Source: Triplophysa rosa
Lineage: Eukaryota > Chordata > Actinopteri > Cypriniformes > Nemacheilidae
Assembly (NCBI RefSeq): GCF_024868665.1
Contig: NW_026634179.1
Coordinates: forward strand, 18,213-82,212
Length of the DNA: 64,000 nucleotides
Reading direction: 5' to 3'
Below the pieces are notes generated by a model. It was not told the origin of the DNA, searched no databases, and worked only from the letters and a program-made list of their open reading frames with translations. Shown one piece after another: positions 22,861-34,145 of the stretch (its first letter is position 1; each line of letters opens with the position of its first letter). The translations under genes were made by a program, and so were the position numbers.

Positions 22861-24785
22861 TGGCAACCTGATCTGTGAAGTTAAGCTGATTATATATAAA
22901 TATATAAATGAATGAGTCTGTGTGATTATATGTTATTTAAAAAGTCTCTAAAATAGTTGTGGGCAAATAAGGAAAGTTAAATTAGTTGAACTGCATGTCC
23001 GCCCAAAGAATATTAAATGAAATATTTAAATTACTAACTGGTTACCAACTATTTTTTTTAATCCATTATGTTGTCACGACGTGGCCACGACCGGCAGATT
23101 ACGTCACGAGGTTACGTTTGGTAATAAGATTACATTGACGTTACGTAACAGTCATGTATTTGGGCTAGCTGGGTAGGCTACATTCAGGTTAGAGAGGCGT
23201 ATAAATGTGCTGCTAATAATGTGTGTGTTGTACAAGCATTGTGCCGATTTATGTTTCTGCTGGGTGCTCAAACTGTCAAGTTCGACAACCTCATGTAGGA
23301 TGTTGGAGGGCTTAATTTTCCTAGAGCAATGCGAGCAAGTTGTTAAAAGTAATACGTTATAGAACATAACCACTAACATTGTCATCCGTGTGCATTTGAC
23401 ATCTCGAGTTGCACAGACCTAACTGCTCCATAAGCTTTTGAATCATTCTCGCGGTGCTTTGATGTCATATGCCAATAGATATGCGCAGTGCGGCAAACAC
23501 ACCAAAATACACTGATGAAGTATATAAAATTCGGGATCGGCGACTGAAACAAATAGGCTACCTACAAATTTCTCCATTTGCTGTGGGTAACATCTGTACC
23601 TTTCATTGCACATTATATGACAGTTGAGTTTGCATGAAATACTTATTTGTAAGCCTTGGAAAATATTTTCAATAAATTATATTCACTTCCATTCTAATGA
23701 CAGAATTTAAAATGAATTACATTTAACTCTATTTATGATGTGTAATGTTATGTTAGGCATAAACTCTATAAAAATATATTGTAATCATCTTTGGGTAGGA
23801 TATTAATTCTCTACTTATCTAATCATTGTCATATCTGAGCCCAAAATGTACTCTGCTTGGACTGATTCAAGATAATAAAAAATAAATACATCCAACAATT
23901 TCTACATTGTAATATGTGTTTATTCTTGTAAGAAGATTGTATTGTTTTCATTTGCCTAATTATGAACACAAATTATTAATGACAAACCTTGTATTATACA
24001 TCTGATGGAAGCACTGGCACACACATTTAGGCCTATAAACTTACACACAAATACACACTTACATTTTTTTTTAAGTAAGGTGAATCTAAGCAGCTTTTTA
24101 GGTTTTTATTATTATTATTATTTATTATGCATTTAGGAGAGTATTAAAACTAAGTTCAAACATTCTACTTCACATCGTTTTTGCTCTTTGGGAAAGTATG
24201 GTAATTTTCCAACTGCCCAATCAAATCTGTAATTTGACTTTCAGTGACATGCTTTTTTATTTATTTTTATTGGTATTTGTATTTCACAAGACAAAACAAA
24301 TATATATTTAATGAGATCACAGATTATCCCAATTCAGTGACATGCATTTTAAATAAAATTACAATAACAAATCATTTATTATTATTATTATTATGAAGCC
24401 CATTATTTTTGTGGAGGGTGGTGAGGGACCTGGAAAATGGATATGGTGAAGTGGAGTGAGCAGTTGGTTGCAATTCACAACTTCAGTGCTAGATTTTACT
24501 GACTGGCCCTTTAACCTCTTTTGTAAACTAATTGAAACTCTTGTGTAACTTGGTGTTTCCATATGTTTTTAAAATCTGTAAAGAAAAATATAAATTGCCT
24601 ATTTGACAGGAGTCTTGCATGGCCTTTGCCGCTTTGAATGGCCACGGACCGCCCAAGAAAGCCATATGACGGAGAGGCAAAGCAACCAATCTCATTTGGA
24701 TCTGTGCTGCGACATATTAAGGGAGGTGGAAATGTCCCCATGGTAAGGAACCAGTGTGCATTCACAAACATGTCAAAAGTTGGTA
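22861..24785. other. Intergenic DNA without recognised genes
   Basis: The stretch is AT-rich with short ATT microsatellites near 24105-24125 and 24377-24395. A plus-strand open stretch at 24611-24741 ends at a GTAAGG but I found no partner exon on that strand. Confidence 0.45.
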
Positions 24786-24985
24786 ACCGAACAGCACCGG
24801 ACCCCATTCACTTCTATTGTATGGACACAAAACCAATGCGAGTGAATACGGTCCGGTTAACAAAATTCTTCAAAATATTTTCTTTTTTTGTTCTGTGGAA
24901 GAAAGAAAGTCATACCGGTTTGAAATGACAAGAGGGTGAGTAAATGATGACAGAATTTGTATTTTTGGGTGAACTATCTCTTTAA
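24786..24985. mobile_element. Partial palindromic MITE
   Basis: This contains 'GTATGGACACAAAACCA', 'GTGAGTAAATGATGACAGAA' and the terminal 'TTTTTGGGTGAACTATCTCT', matching the family at 8055-8362. The left end is degraded. Confidence 0.6.
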
Positions 24986-25183
24986 GTGTGCCTTATGCAT
25001 CAGACTTTTAGCCAACGGTCCATCTGAGGCTGAGACTAATTTTCACTCCTGTTCAACTGACTTGAGATTTCCAAGTAAAGAATGACAAATAAAAACGGAA
25101 GAAAAAAAAACATTTGATGGGTGTTTTCTTGAAACAGTTGTTGTCTCCCGTGCTGCCAACTTCATAGTTTTAATGCTCAATTT

Positions 25184-28100
25184 TTATCTTTTCCCTCCTC
25201 TTTCATTCACTCTAGCATATAAGACAGTTTCTGAGTTCAGATGGTCTGATGCAGATGTGGTGGAGCTATTCTTATCCATATCAACCACAAGAGCTGATGA
25301 GAAAGCGGAAGACAGATCATGAGATAAATTTCTCATGAAACACACATGTGCTTCTTATGTTCATACAAAAACAACATATTTGGAAGTATGGAAGTATTTA
25401 TTGTGCAATTACCATTGCTGTCATGGCGGGGCTTATGAACAACTGATGCATAGGTTATTTCATCTGTTTTTCCAACTGCTTGTCCTGAAAGCACAGACAA
25501 ATATTTGTAATAAATATTAATTACAATTATAGTTGTCACGGTCATGTTATGTTCTGATTTAGCTCTGTGTCCATGTTTTCCTGTGTTTACCTTGTTAAAC
25601 TGTTCCCTTGGTTATTAATCGCCCTACACCTGTTTCTGTTCTCCCTAATTGTGTTTTCCCTGTGTATTTAAGACCTGTTTGCTTTTGTTCAATGTCCGGT
25701 ATTGTGTTTTGGTTTCGTGTTGGTTTATCCTGTTCTGCTCCTGTGTATTTACATTTGTGGACTTATTAAAACAACTATTTCGGAATTCTACTCTGGTGTC
25801 ATGCGCTTCTATACGCTACAGTTGACAATAATAAAGCATATTTAAATAATACAGTCTATACTGTTTTTTACTATTAATATTTATTTTATACAGTTATTTT
25901 GAAGCTTTTCAGTATACGTTAGTTTATTTGTGTTTGGTCTAATGAGGCTGATAAGAAAGTTAACAGCAAGATTACTTCAATAGAGAGAATACTGAGAATA
26001 GATTTTACCATCATTCGCAGGGCAGTTGTGTGCACTAGGAACTGTTGGTCCTGAATGAATTCAATTCAAATCAATTTTATTTATATAGCGCTTTTCACAA
26101 TGTGCATTGTTCCAAAGCAGCTTTACAGGAGAAAATAAGAAAAACTGAAAAACACAAAAAAGGTAAAAGACAGCACAGTGCATGGTGTTTATAGAACAAG
26201 CAAGATTATTCTAGTAAATAATATCTAATAAATGCAGTCACCCGGTGGTTTGTTTAGCATATTTTGCATTAAGTGAATGCTTGGCTGAAAAGATGTGTCT
26301 TTAATCTAGATTTAAATTGGGAGAGTGTGTCTGACCCTCGAATAGTATCGGGAAGGCTATTCCAGAGTTTAGGTGCTACGTATGAGAAAGCTCCGCCCCC
26401 TTTGGTGGATTTAGTTATTCTAGGTGTTATCAAAAGTCTGGAGTTTTGAGATCTTAGAGAGCGTGATAGGTTGTAGTGTGGTAGAAGCTCTGTTATGTAG
26501 GTATAGGGGCTAAACCGTTTAAGGCTTTATAAGTAATTAAAAGAACTTTAAAGTCAATACGATACTTAATGGGTAACCAGTGAAGGGTTGATAACATTGG
26601 GGTTATGTGATGGTATTTTCTGGACCTGGTTAGAACTCTGGCAGCTGCATTCTGAACTAACTGTAGTGAATTGAGAACTCAACTCAACTAAGAATTGAGA
26701 AGAAAAAAATGTAAACGTAAATGTCTATATACAGTGTCCCCCAAAACATATTTGGACAAATTAGCGACACTAAAATGCACTGTATGATTTTCATTAGACA
26801 CTAAACATCAAACCATGCTGCAAATGTTGCTGTACATTTGATATAATATCCCATTTCTTTGTCATTCTTGCTTTCTTGCTCATCTACTTTTAAATGAACT
26901 GACCCCAGTCATACTAAAAGGATAGTAAGTAAAATTCACATCTCCCTGTGTGCAGCTTTTCACAACTATAGACATATATTGAACATATTAAATGTTTAAT
27001 TTAAAGTCCCCCTGTGGTGAAAATCAACTTTTTAATGTTATTTATAGGTCTACGTGGTGTTTTTAATATGCTTTAAGATAATGGTCGAATTCATAATTTC
27101 AGAGTATTCAAATCATTTTAAGGCATGAAGAAATTATCACAGGAATGATTTTAATGCTTAAAGATGAGTTTTAAGTGGTAACATTTTTGAAAGCAGTGGG
27201 ACTTTAAGTTATATTTATTGATTTACCATTTCAAACCATCATACCTTATCTTGGTCCTGGCCTTCCTGTTTAAAAATGTTTAATGAAACTCTAGTTTCAC
27301 TTGTAGGCTATATCAAGTTTATCTGATGTTTTGTATAAAAGGATTTAAATTGATATGCTTTGTCATTCATTTCTAAGACCATGTAGAATCATTAAGTATA
27401 GTGACAAAAACATTCAGTGTGTTTTGTATTGATCAGACTTACTCTTTGTCCATGTGTAGCAACCACAAGCGGTAATTAGACAGAGAAGCAGAAAACCTCC
27501 TCCTCCTATTATAAGCAGCCAGTTATTTATTGGTGAGGTAAGACCTGTAACACAAAACAATGTGAATTATATCATAATATTTCCTTTTTAAATGGGTCAT
27601 ATGACAGGGCTAAAATGAATATTATCGTTTGTTTTAGATGTAATGCAATGTGTATACACGGTTTAAGGTTCAAAACCGCTGTATTTTCCACATACCGTGC
27701 ATGTTTGTATCTCCTCTTTGCCCCGCCTCTCTGAAACGCACATATTTTTTTACAAAGCTCATCGCTCTGAAAAGAGAGGTGTGCTATGATTGGCCAGTTA
27801 ACCAGTGCGTAGTGATTGGTCAAATACTGCAAGCATGTGACGGAAATGTAACGCCTCTTACCATATTTGGAACATCAGGTTCCAAAGCAATTGTACTGTC
27901 TTAGTCAAATCATACCACGAACTGACGTGGATTTGTGGGGGTGTGGTTACACGAGGCGTTTCAGGCAGGTCTGGGTGAGCATTCGCTTTTAGATAGAATG
28001 CATCTTTTGTTCCGACACTTAATTTTTTGCAATTTTACGTGTTTAATACATGCATGGGCAACTTATTACACACCAAATACACAGAAAAACATGTATTCGT

Positions 28101-28991
28101 GTCATATGACCCCTTTAACATCAAAATTTTAGAATAAAATGTATCCATTTGTATTTGGAGATCTGTATGCTATTGGACGCTGTATCAATATCAGTTAAAT
28201 CAGAATTGTGGTTTTATTAAGAGCATAAAAACAGAGCACTTCAACTTAAGTTGTGGCAGAACATATTTGTCGAAAATTATATTTCAATCAAATAATATGT
28301 ATTCATATTTATCACCAAATGTACCCTTTTAATAATGTACCGTAAAGTAAATAACATTTGAATAAATAACTAAAAAACATAGCTACCCAAATTCATATTT
28401 AAGCATGTAGCATTAAATCCACATATACAGTAGTTGTCATTCTCATGAGCTGTAATTGAAATACTCACTCATCTCCTTGTAGAGCAGAGAACAGTTGGAC
28501 TCTTTAAATAGTTCACAGCGGTAGAGACCCAGATCAGACACCTGCACATTATGAATGAGGATGGAGAAGTTTCCAGAGCCAGAGATGTAAGAGAGTGCCT
28601 TAATTCTCCCTTTTCTGCTATCCCAGAACGCTGGATCACCATTTACTTTGATGTCTACAATGTAAATGATTGTAGTATTAAAGTGACTCCACACAACACT
28701 TGTTTCTTGATTCTGGTTTAATTTAATGAAGGCTGAATCAAAGTAACATGGCAGCAGGATTTCAGACTGCAGCTTTGTGGTTAAGTTGATTCTCTCAGTA
28801 AAATTCCTTGGACACGCAGCATACTCTGTGTGAAAATGTTGAAATTATGCACATAAAATATTTATTAAACAAAATCCATATAAGAAATGAATCCCTGAAG
28901 GCATTGTGAAAATGAACTTACCCTTGACATGCATTACGCAGCACCAAAGCATTAAAATAGCAGATATATTCAGTTCAAACATCGTCATCAT
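25184..28991 (-). CDS. Five-exon IgSF receptor with one V domain and an ITIM-like tail
   Basis: Exons on the minus strand are 28991-28922, 28825-28469, 27544-27443, 26050-26009 and 25293-25184. All junctions are GT-AG, all introns phase 1, total 681 nt and 226 residues. Exon 1 is a signal peptide. Exon 2 is one V-type Ig domain ('LLPCYF', then the V-set Trp in 'SVVWSHF', then 'DLGLYRC') with five N-glycosylation sequons. Exon 3 is a transmembrane segment with a Gly4 run. Exons 4-5 are cytoplasmic; Tyr216 lies in 'VLYARV', which fits (I/V/L/S)-x-Y-x-x-(I/V/L), so it probably recruits SH2 phosphatases. The layout is that of single-domain inhibitory leukocyte receptors; ortholog unknown. A LINE tail ends just outside the exon 4 acceptor; exon 4 is 42 nt and could be skipped in frame. 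Confidence 0.8.
25534..25821 (+). mobile_element. Solo LTR (Gypsy-like) in the last intron of the Ig receptor
   Basis: A roughly 288-bp block begins TGTCACGG and ends CGCTACA, with a 'TGTATTTAAGACC' promoter-like box at about 25660 and 'ATTAAAACAAC' polyadenylation-like sequence near 25770. This fits a teleost Gypsy LTR. No internal sequence is present and the target-site duplication is not clear. Confidence 0.55.
26055..26672 (-). mobile_element. LINE 3' end inserted beside exon 4 of the Ig receptor
   Basis: On the minus strand this reads as the C-terminal ORF2 region of the L2/CR1-like LINE, very close to 17880-18235, followed by its 3' UTR and the AAAGCGCTATATAAATAAAA tail with GAATT repeats. 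The tail ends only a few bases from the exon 4 acceptor at 26051, so the sequence upstream of that splice site is LINE-derived. Confidence 0.8.
27001..27207. mobile_element. 207-bp MITE with TTAA ends
   Basis: TTAAAGTCCC at 27001-27010 and GGGACTTTAA at 27198-27207 are perfect inverted termini, including a TTAA at each edge as in piggyBac-type insertions. There is no coding capacity. It sits in intron 3 of the Ig receptor. Confidence 0.65.
27588..28118. mobile_element. 531-bp non-autonomous DNA transposon
   Basis: TTAAATGGGTCATATGAC at 27588-27605 and GTCATATGACCCCTTTAA at 28101-28118 are inverted repeats with one mismatch. It lies in intron 2 of the Ig receptor and has no transposase. Confidence 0.7.
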
Positions 28992-29067
28992 GATCTGATC
29001 TATAGTCACTGAAGCAGCAGTTTAAAATGAACATTAAAGTGCTGAAAGGTGACAAACTATCCATGTG

Positions 29068-29075
29068 ACTTCCTG
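29068..29075 (-). promoter_or_regulatory. ETS/PU.1-type motif upstream of the Ig receptor
   Basis: CAGGAAGT on the minus strand lies about 80 bp upstream of the receptor's start codon. PU.1-type sites near the start are common in leukocyte receptor promoters. This is a motif match only. Confidence 0.3.
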
Positions 29076-29169
29076 AAAAGCTAAAAACAGAAAGTGTCCA
29101 AGCAACTATGACAACTTGAAACGTTAAACAAAGAAATTTGATGGAAACCAACACTTTCTACATGCCCTG

Positions 29170-29325
29170 ATTAATAAAATATAAAATGATATATAAATGT
29201 TTATATATTAATTACATATATATATATATTAATTACATATATATATATATATATGAAATAAATTATAAAAAAGATATGAAGATATAATTATATAAAGATA
29301 TTGATAAATTATATATCTTCCTACT
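29170..29325. repeat. AT microsatellite region
   Basis: Alternating (TA)n runs occur at about 29216-29230 and 29238-29255, within an AT-only stretch upstream of the Ig receptor. Confidence 0.7.
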
Positions 29326-29877
29326 TAATCTATTTGGATACAGAGGCATCTGACAGTTTTAAGCACCAAATGACATGCTGGATTATTTCAATAATTTAAC
29401 TAATGAAGATTAAGCCAAACTCTCCAGAATCAGTCAGACTGTCACACACTGAAAGTAAGAAGCATTCAGCACTTCTATAAGGCATTACGATGCAGTTCAA
29501 AGCAACAGTTGTTCAGTTGGAAGAGCATTGCATTAGCAGTGTACAGGTAGCTTGTAGCTTGCGCTGATATTCGATATGATAGCATCTATCAACTATTTCA
29601 AATGGAAATGAAGATATCTTTTCATCTGCTTGTGTTAATTCATCAAGTTTGTATTGTCAGATAAGTGAATCTCTGTACAGTGGAGCAGCTAAATATGAGA
29701 AGTAACACTTTCTCCGGTTGCAGCTTTTAGTATGGAGCGATTTGTTTCAAATGCGACATGTTTCAAGACACTAAAGCACCTGCTACGTGCATACTGTGGT
29801 CTCAACTGCATTCAAGGTCATTTCTGTCTTTTTGAGCACATAAACTGGCCTTCCTTAAAATTAAGTTGAGATGTACT

Positions 29878-32188
29878 GTATAGTCCAGGGGTGGCGAACC
29901 CGCGGCTCTTTGACTGCCTCTTTGCGGCTCTTAAATCATCTATCCACAAGTTGCTTCTTAATCGCATTTTTGTTTTTTAAATAACGTCATGCGCTACTAG
30001 CGGCTAGCCTCGTCTAGTTCGTACTGTAATTGGCAATCATCATGGCGGAGTCAGGGAAGCGTACAGCTAAACGCAAATATGTAGATGAGCACTGTAGTAT
30101 ATACAGCAAATGGTTTGGTCCAGTATTCCCCCGTGTTGTTCATGCAATTGGTATGGGCCAGGGGCGGTGTGTATGTTCCTGAAAAATAGTGCAGGTGCCG
30201 AGTAAAGAGTCTGAACATGAAAACAGCTCTGTGTTTATGTGTCTTCTGTTAACATGCAGATGAATGAAGAACACAACAAGCACAGATCATTTCAATCTGA
30301 ATGGGAGGATTTATATTTTTGTTATTTGTTGAAAGAAACGGAAAACCATTCTGCTTGATATGTCAGACTTCACTGTCGCATTTTAAGGCTTCAAATCTTG
30401 AGTGCCATTTCACCACACTCCATCCTACCGAGGGCCGGGAATTTCCCAAAGGCAGTGAACTTCGAAAGCACAAGGTAAAAATGTTGAAACGTCAGTCAGA
30501 GAAGCAAACTCAGCTCTTTCGGAAATTTACCAAACATTCAGAGAGTCACATTAGCATCATATCAGCTGGCATGGAATATTGCGCGAGCTAAAAAGCCATA
30601 CAGTGAAGGGGACTTCATTAAAAAGTGCCTCAATGATGTTATTGATGTTTTTTGTCCTGAAAACGAACATTTGAAACGTTCGGTAGCGGACCTTCAATTG
30701 TCACGACACACTGTTGAACAAAGAATATCGGACATTAATAACGCTGTTGAAACGAATTTATATTCCGATCTTCAGAAGTGCATGTATTTCAACATTGCTG
30801 TTGATGAATCCTGCGATGTTCAGGATAAGCCACAGATGGCAATATTTGTTCGGTCTGTGTCAGAAGACTGCACGATTAAAGAAGAGCTGCTTGACATTAT
30901 GCCACTGACAGACAGGACTCGTGACATCGATCTGAAAGAGACACTGATGACAGCTGTTGAGAAAGCCAATCTGCCGTTATCAAAACTAACCGCAAATTCC
31001 ACGGATGGAGCGCCATCTATGGTCGGATCTAAGAATGGCCTTGTAGGGTTGTGTAAAGCTGATGAACGTTTTCCAGATTTTTGGAAGTTTCACTGTATTA
31101 TTCACCAAGAACACTTGGTGTCTAAAAAACTAAACTTAGACCACGTAACGAAACCTGTGCTGGAAATTGTCAATTTTATACGCACGCATGCTCTCAATCA
31201 CAGACAGTTCCGAAATCTCATTGCTGAACTTGATTAAGATCTGATGTGCTTCTGCACTGCATGCACTGTGAGATGGCTTTCAAGAGGTAATGTTATTTCC
31301 CATTTTTTTGAGCTTTTGAATCCAGTGAAGCTGTTTCTTGCGGAGATAGAGAAGGACTATCCTGAGCTGCATGACCCCCAGTGGATATCGGATTTGGCAT
31401 TTTTGGTCGACATGCTGCATTATCTGAATGGGCTAAATGTGGATCTGCAAGGGAGGTTAAAGATGCTGCCTGACTTGGTGCAGAGTGTTTTCACATTTAT
31501 CAACAAACTCAAGCTGTTCAAGACACATCTACAAAAGAGAGAGCTCACACATTTTCCCTCTTTGTTGAAGGCAAGTGAACAAGCAGCAGAGGTTGTAAAA
31601 GCGAGTGCTGAATGGTATGCAACAATCCTTGAAAATCTTGAGCAGAGTTTTGAAAACAGATTCTCTGATTTACGGCAAAAATGACCTGAGATTACATTCC
31701 TCATCAACCCGTTCACTGCTGAAACAGACTGTTTGAAATCCCCTTTAGTGGAATATGAAGCAGCATTTCAGCTTGAAATGATTGAACTTTCTGAGGATGA
31801 CAGACTTAAGTGTACTCTGAGGGAAGGAACCGTGGAGTTTTGGAAGATGGTGCCACAATGTCAAACAGGCTGCACTCAAACTGTTGTCAATGTTTGGGTC
31901 GACTTACATCTGTGAATCACTTTATTCCACCCTGAAACAAGTCAAATCAAAGCATCGCTCTGTTCTTACTGACAGATGTGAAAGAGTTACTGCGAGTCGC
32001 CACAACTGAATACAACCTGCCAGGTGTCACACTAATGTGAAAAAAGGTAGGCTTATAAAGGCTCATTTAAGTAATTTTGTGTAAAAGTTCTTGTTAGACA
32101 GTTTTTTCCATATATGTGGCTCTTTGCAGTGATAAGGTATATTTTTTGGCTCATCATGCCAAACGGGTTCGCCGCCCCTGGTACAGTC
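29878..32188 (+). mobile_element. hAT transposon with TIRs and 8-bp TSD
   Basis: The termini CAGGGGTGGCGAACCCG (from 29886) and CGGGTTCGCCGCCCCTG (to 32180) are inverted repeats. They are flanked by GTATAGTC (29878-29885) and GTACAGTC (32181-32188), an 8-bp hAT target-site duplication with one later substitution. The interior encodes a Charlie/GTF2IRD2-like transposase. It is structurally complete but the protein is disrupted, so it could move only with a transposase supplied by another copy. Confidence 0.85.
30042..32030 (+). pseudogene. hAT transposase, disrupted
   Basis: The order is as in hAT proteins. A short N-terminus begins at ATG 30042. A BED-type zinc finger lies at about 30340-30425 ('FCLICQTSLSHFKASNLECH'). 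The catalytic region at 30671-31237 has 'VDESCDV' and 'STDGAPSMVG', carrying two of the acidic residues, and 'CIIHQEHL'. Then 31244-31684, and a C-terminal dimerisation-type region to about 32030 ending 'TTEYNLPG'. Lesions are a frame change near 30320, a break near 30591-30671, TAA at 31235 (likely a CAA transition), and an extra A in a run at about 31680. A possible intron separates the first 12 codons. It would bind the terminal repeats and excise the element. Confidence 0.8.
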
Positions 32189-32329
32189 TAACCAAGTTAT
32201 TAAAGGAGTTTTAGAAATGATTTGGAAATGAACTATTGTAGAAGATTTTATACCCCAAAATAATCCCTTATATGTATAAACTTATTACCATTATGTATTG
32301 AATGAAGAATGAAGAGAAAACAGTTGGTC

Positions 32330-32460
32330 TGCAGACAGGACTGGGAAAGTTACTTTTCAAATGTATTTCACTACAGATTACAAATTACACACAAGTTTTG
32401 TAACTTAATCTAAATACTTTAAAATACTTTGGAATACTAATAAGGTACATAAAACAAAGG
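32330..32460. repeat. Decayed interspersed repeat (GTTACTTTTC... type)
   Basis: Sequence such as 'GGAAAGTTACTTTTCAAATG' and 'TTAATCTAAATACTTT' resembles the teleost repeat also seen at about 36788-36870 ('TACGTAACTAAGTTACGTGT', 'GTTACTCCCCAGCCCTG'). Confidence 0.4.
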
Positions 32461-32552
32461 GATCATCAAACAGAGGACTTGGCTTTCCTCTGCATATTAT
32501 TTTAAACAACATCAGTTTTACAGTTTTCCCTCATTATAGTCGACAATATTAA

Positions 32553-32660
32553 GAAAAGAAGTCAGAATTATGAGTTATAAACTCACAATGGTGAGAAAAA
32601 ATCAGAACTGTGAGACAAAAAGTCGCAATTACCTAAAAATTACTTAAACAAGAAACTCAC
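32553..32660. repeat. Short tandem 'AGTCAGAATTATGAG' repeat
   Basis: Imperfect units such as 'GTCAGAATTATGAG', 'ATCAGAACTGTGAG' and 'GTCGCAATTACC' alternate with 'ACTCACAA', a simple degenerate repeat. Confidence 0.5.
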
Positions 32661-33394
32661 AAACAACTATCACACTTATTCAGGACAGTACTAAATAATA
32701 TTAGCATGCAATTTCTATGAACCCAGATCCCTCGTATTTTGTTAAAATTATTCCAATTTCCATATTATTCCATATTCGGCAAGGGGTATGAAACTTATGA
32801 GCGTAACTTCTTTGTATAATGCTTTTGCAGATTGAGTAAGAGGCCATTTACACGAGACCGTTTTCAAATGAAAACGCAACAAAATTATGCGTTTTGGCTG
32901 TCCGTTTACACAGAAACGGCATTTTAGGGGACTGAAAATGCAAACTTTTGAAAACGGGTCTCAAGGTGCATCTTTTTAAAAACGGCACCGTTTTCGTTTC
33001 CATGTAAACTGCAAGACGGAACTTTCTGAAAACGATGACGTCACGTGCATGCGTATTACGCGCTCGTTCGCGCAAGTATAGAGGGTATGCACGTGTCGTC
33101 ACTTTCCCACGTGAACAACCTGGAACGCGCCTGCATGAGTGGTAAAACACTAGGCAAAATTAATGGTTACAATATCATTAAACGCAATTCCGCGCAACAT
33201 TTCAACTCAACTCAACTCAACTTTATTTATATAGCGCTTTTACAATTTTCATTGTTACAAAGCAGCTGTACATGAGACATATTGACTATAAGCAAAATAA
33301 TTAAAGTTGTACCTGCAAAAACAAGAAAAGGTTGAAAACACAGAAGACAGACATACCCACATACAAAACACTCCACACACACAATATGCACACG

Positions 33395-33515
33395 TACTAA
33401 CACACATAGACATAGAGACACACACACACACACACATGCGCACGCACACACACACAACACACACACACACACGTACGTACACAGACAAGTACGCACACAC
33501 ACACACGCTCAGTGA
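33395..33515. repeat. CA microsatellite
   Basis: Long (CA)n runs with interruptions lie in the LINE 3' UTR. They explain the Cys/Val-rich minus-strand open frames here. Confidence 0.85.
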
Positions 33516-34145
33516 GAGCACACATTTAGGATAAAGGAGAGAGAAGCACAGGTCAAATATAACAGATAATAAATTCCTATATGCAATATTAATTAAGTAA
33601 AACTTTAAAATTCTAAAGCAGCCCCCCCGGCCAGGCAGATAGTGCAAAAACAGTATGCAAACGGTGGCGAGGAACCCAAAACTCTAATCGAGAAAAAAAA
33701 CCTCAGGAGAACCCAGGCCCAACCAGGGGATTCCAGTTCCCCTCTGGCAAAAGCTGCTGCCTCTGCACAAGCTCCAGAGAACTTGCACAACAAGGCTAAA
33801 TAAAATAAATAAACTTAATAATAAAATAAATTATAGTTTAAGATTATCATTAATAATCTAATAGCATTTGAAATTTTGTGGTGAAGACATGTCAAGAGAC
33901 CGCGTCCTTCTTTATCCAGCTCTATCATCTCAGCTCTTGTCAGGTCCCCACTTCCCATTCTCCGCTCTACCATCAGGTCAGGCCATGAACTGCATCCTGC
34001 TCGCTGTGGTAACCTTGGAACAATGAGACAAGACTGGCTGAGAGTAGAGTACTGTTCTGTACTCTTTGATGCAACAAGTACATCAGTTGTGTTTTTGGTT
34101 CCGGTTGATCTAACTAATGCAGCCTAAACCCTCTGAAGATTTATA

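Noticed and set aside
24638..24928. Plus-strand 96-codon frame with a GTAAGG donor at 24742, and an apparent partner exon at 25213
   Set aside because: The 25184-25293 block is better explained as the minus-strand ITIM exon, whose phase fits four other exons; the rest of the plus frame runs into a MITE.
33227..33647. Cys/Val/Ser-rich minus-strand frames resembling a secreted peptide
   Set aside because: They are translations of the CA microsatellite in the LINE 3' UTR.
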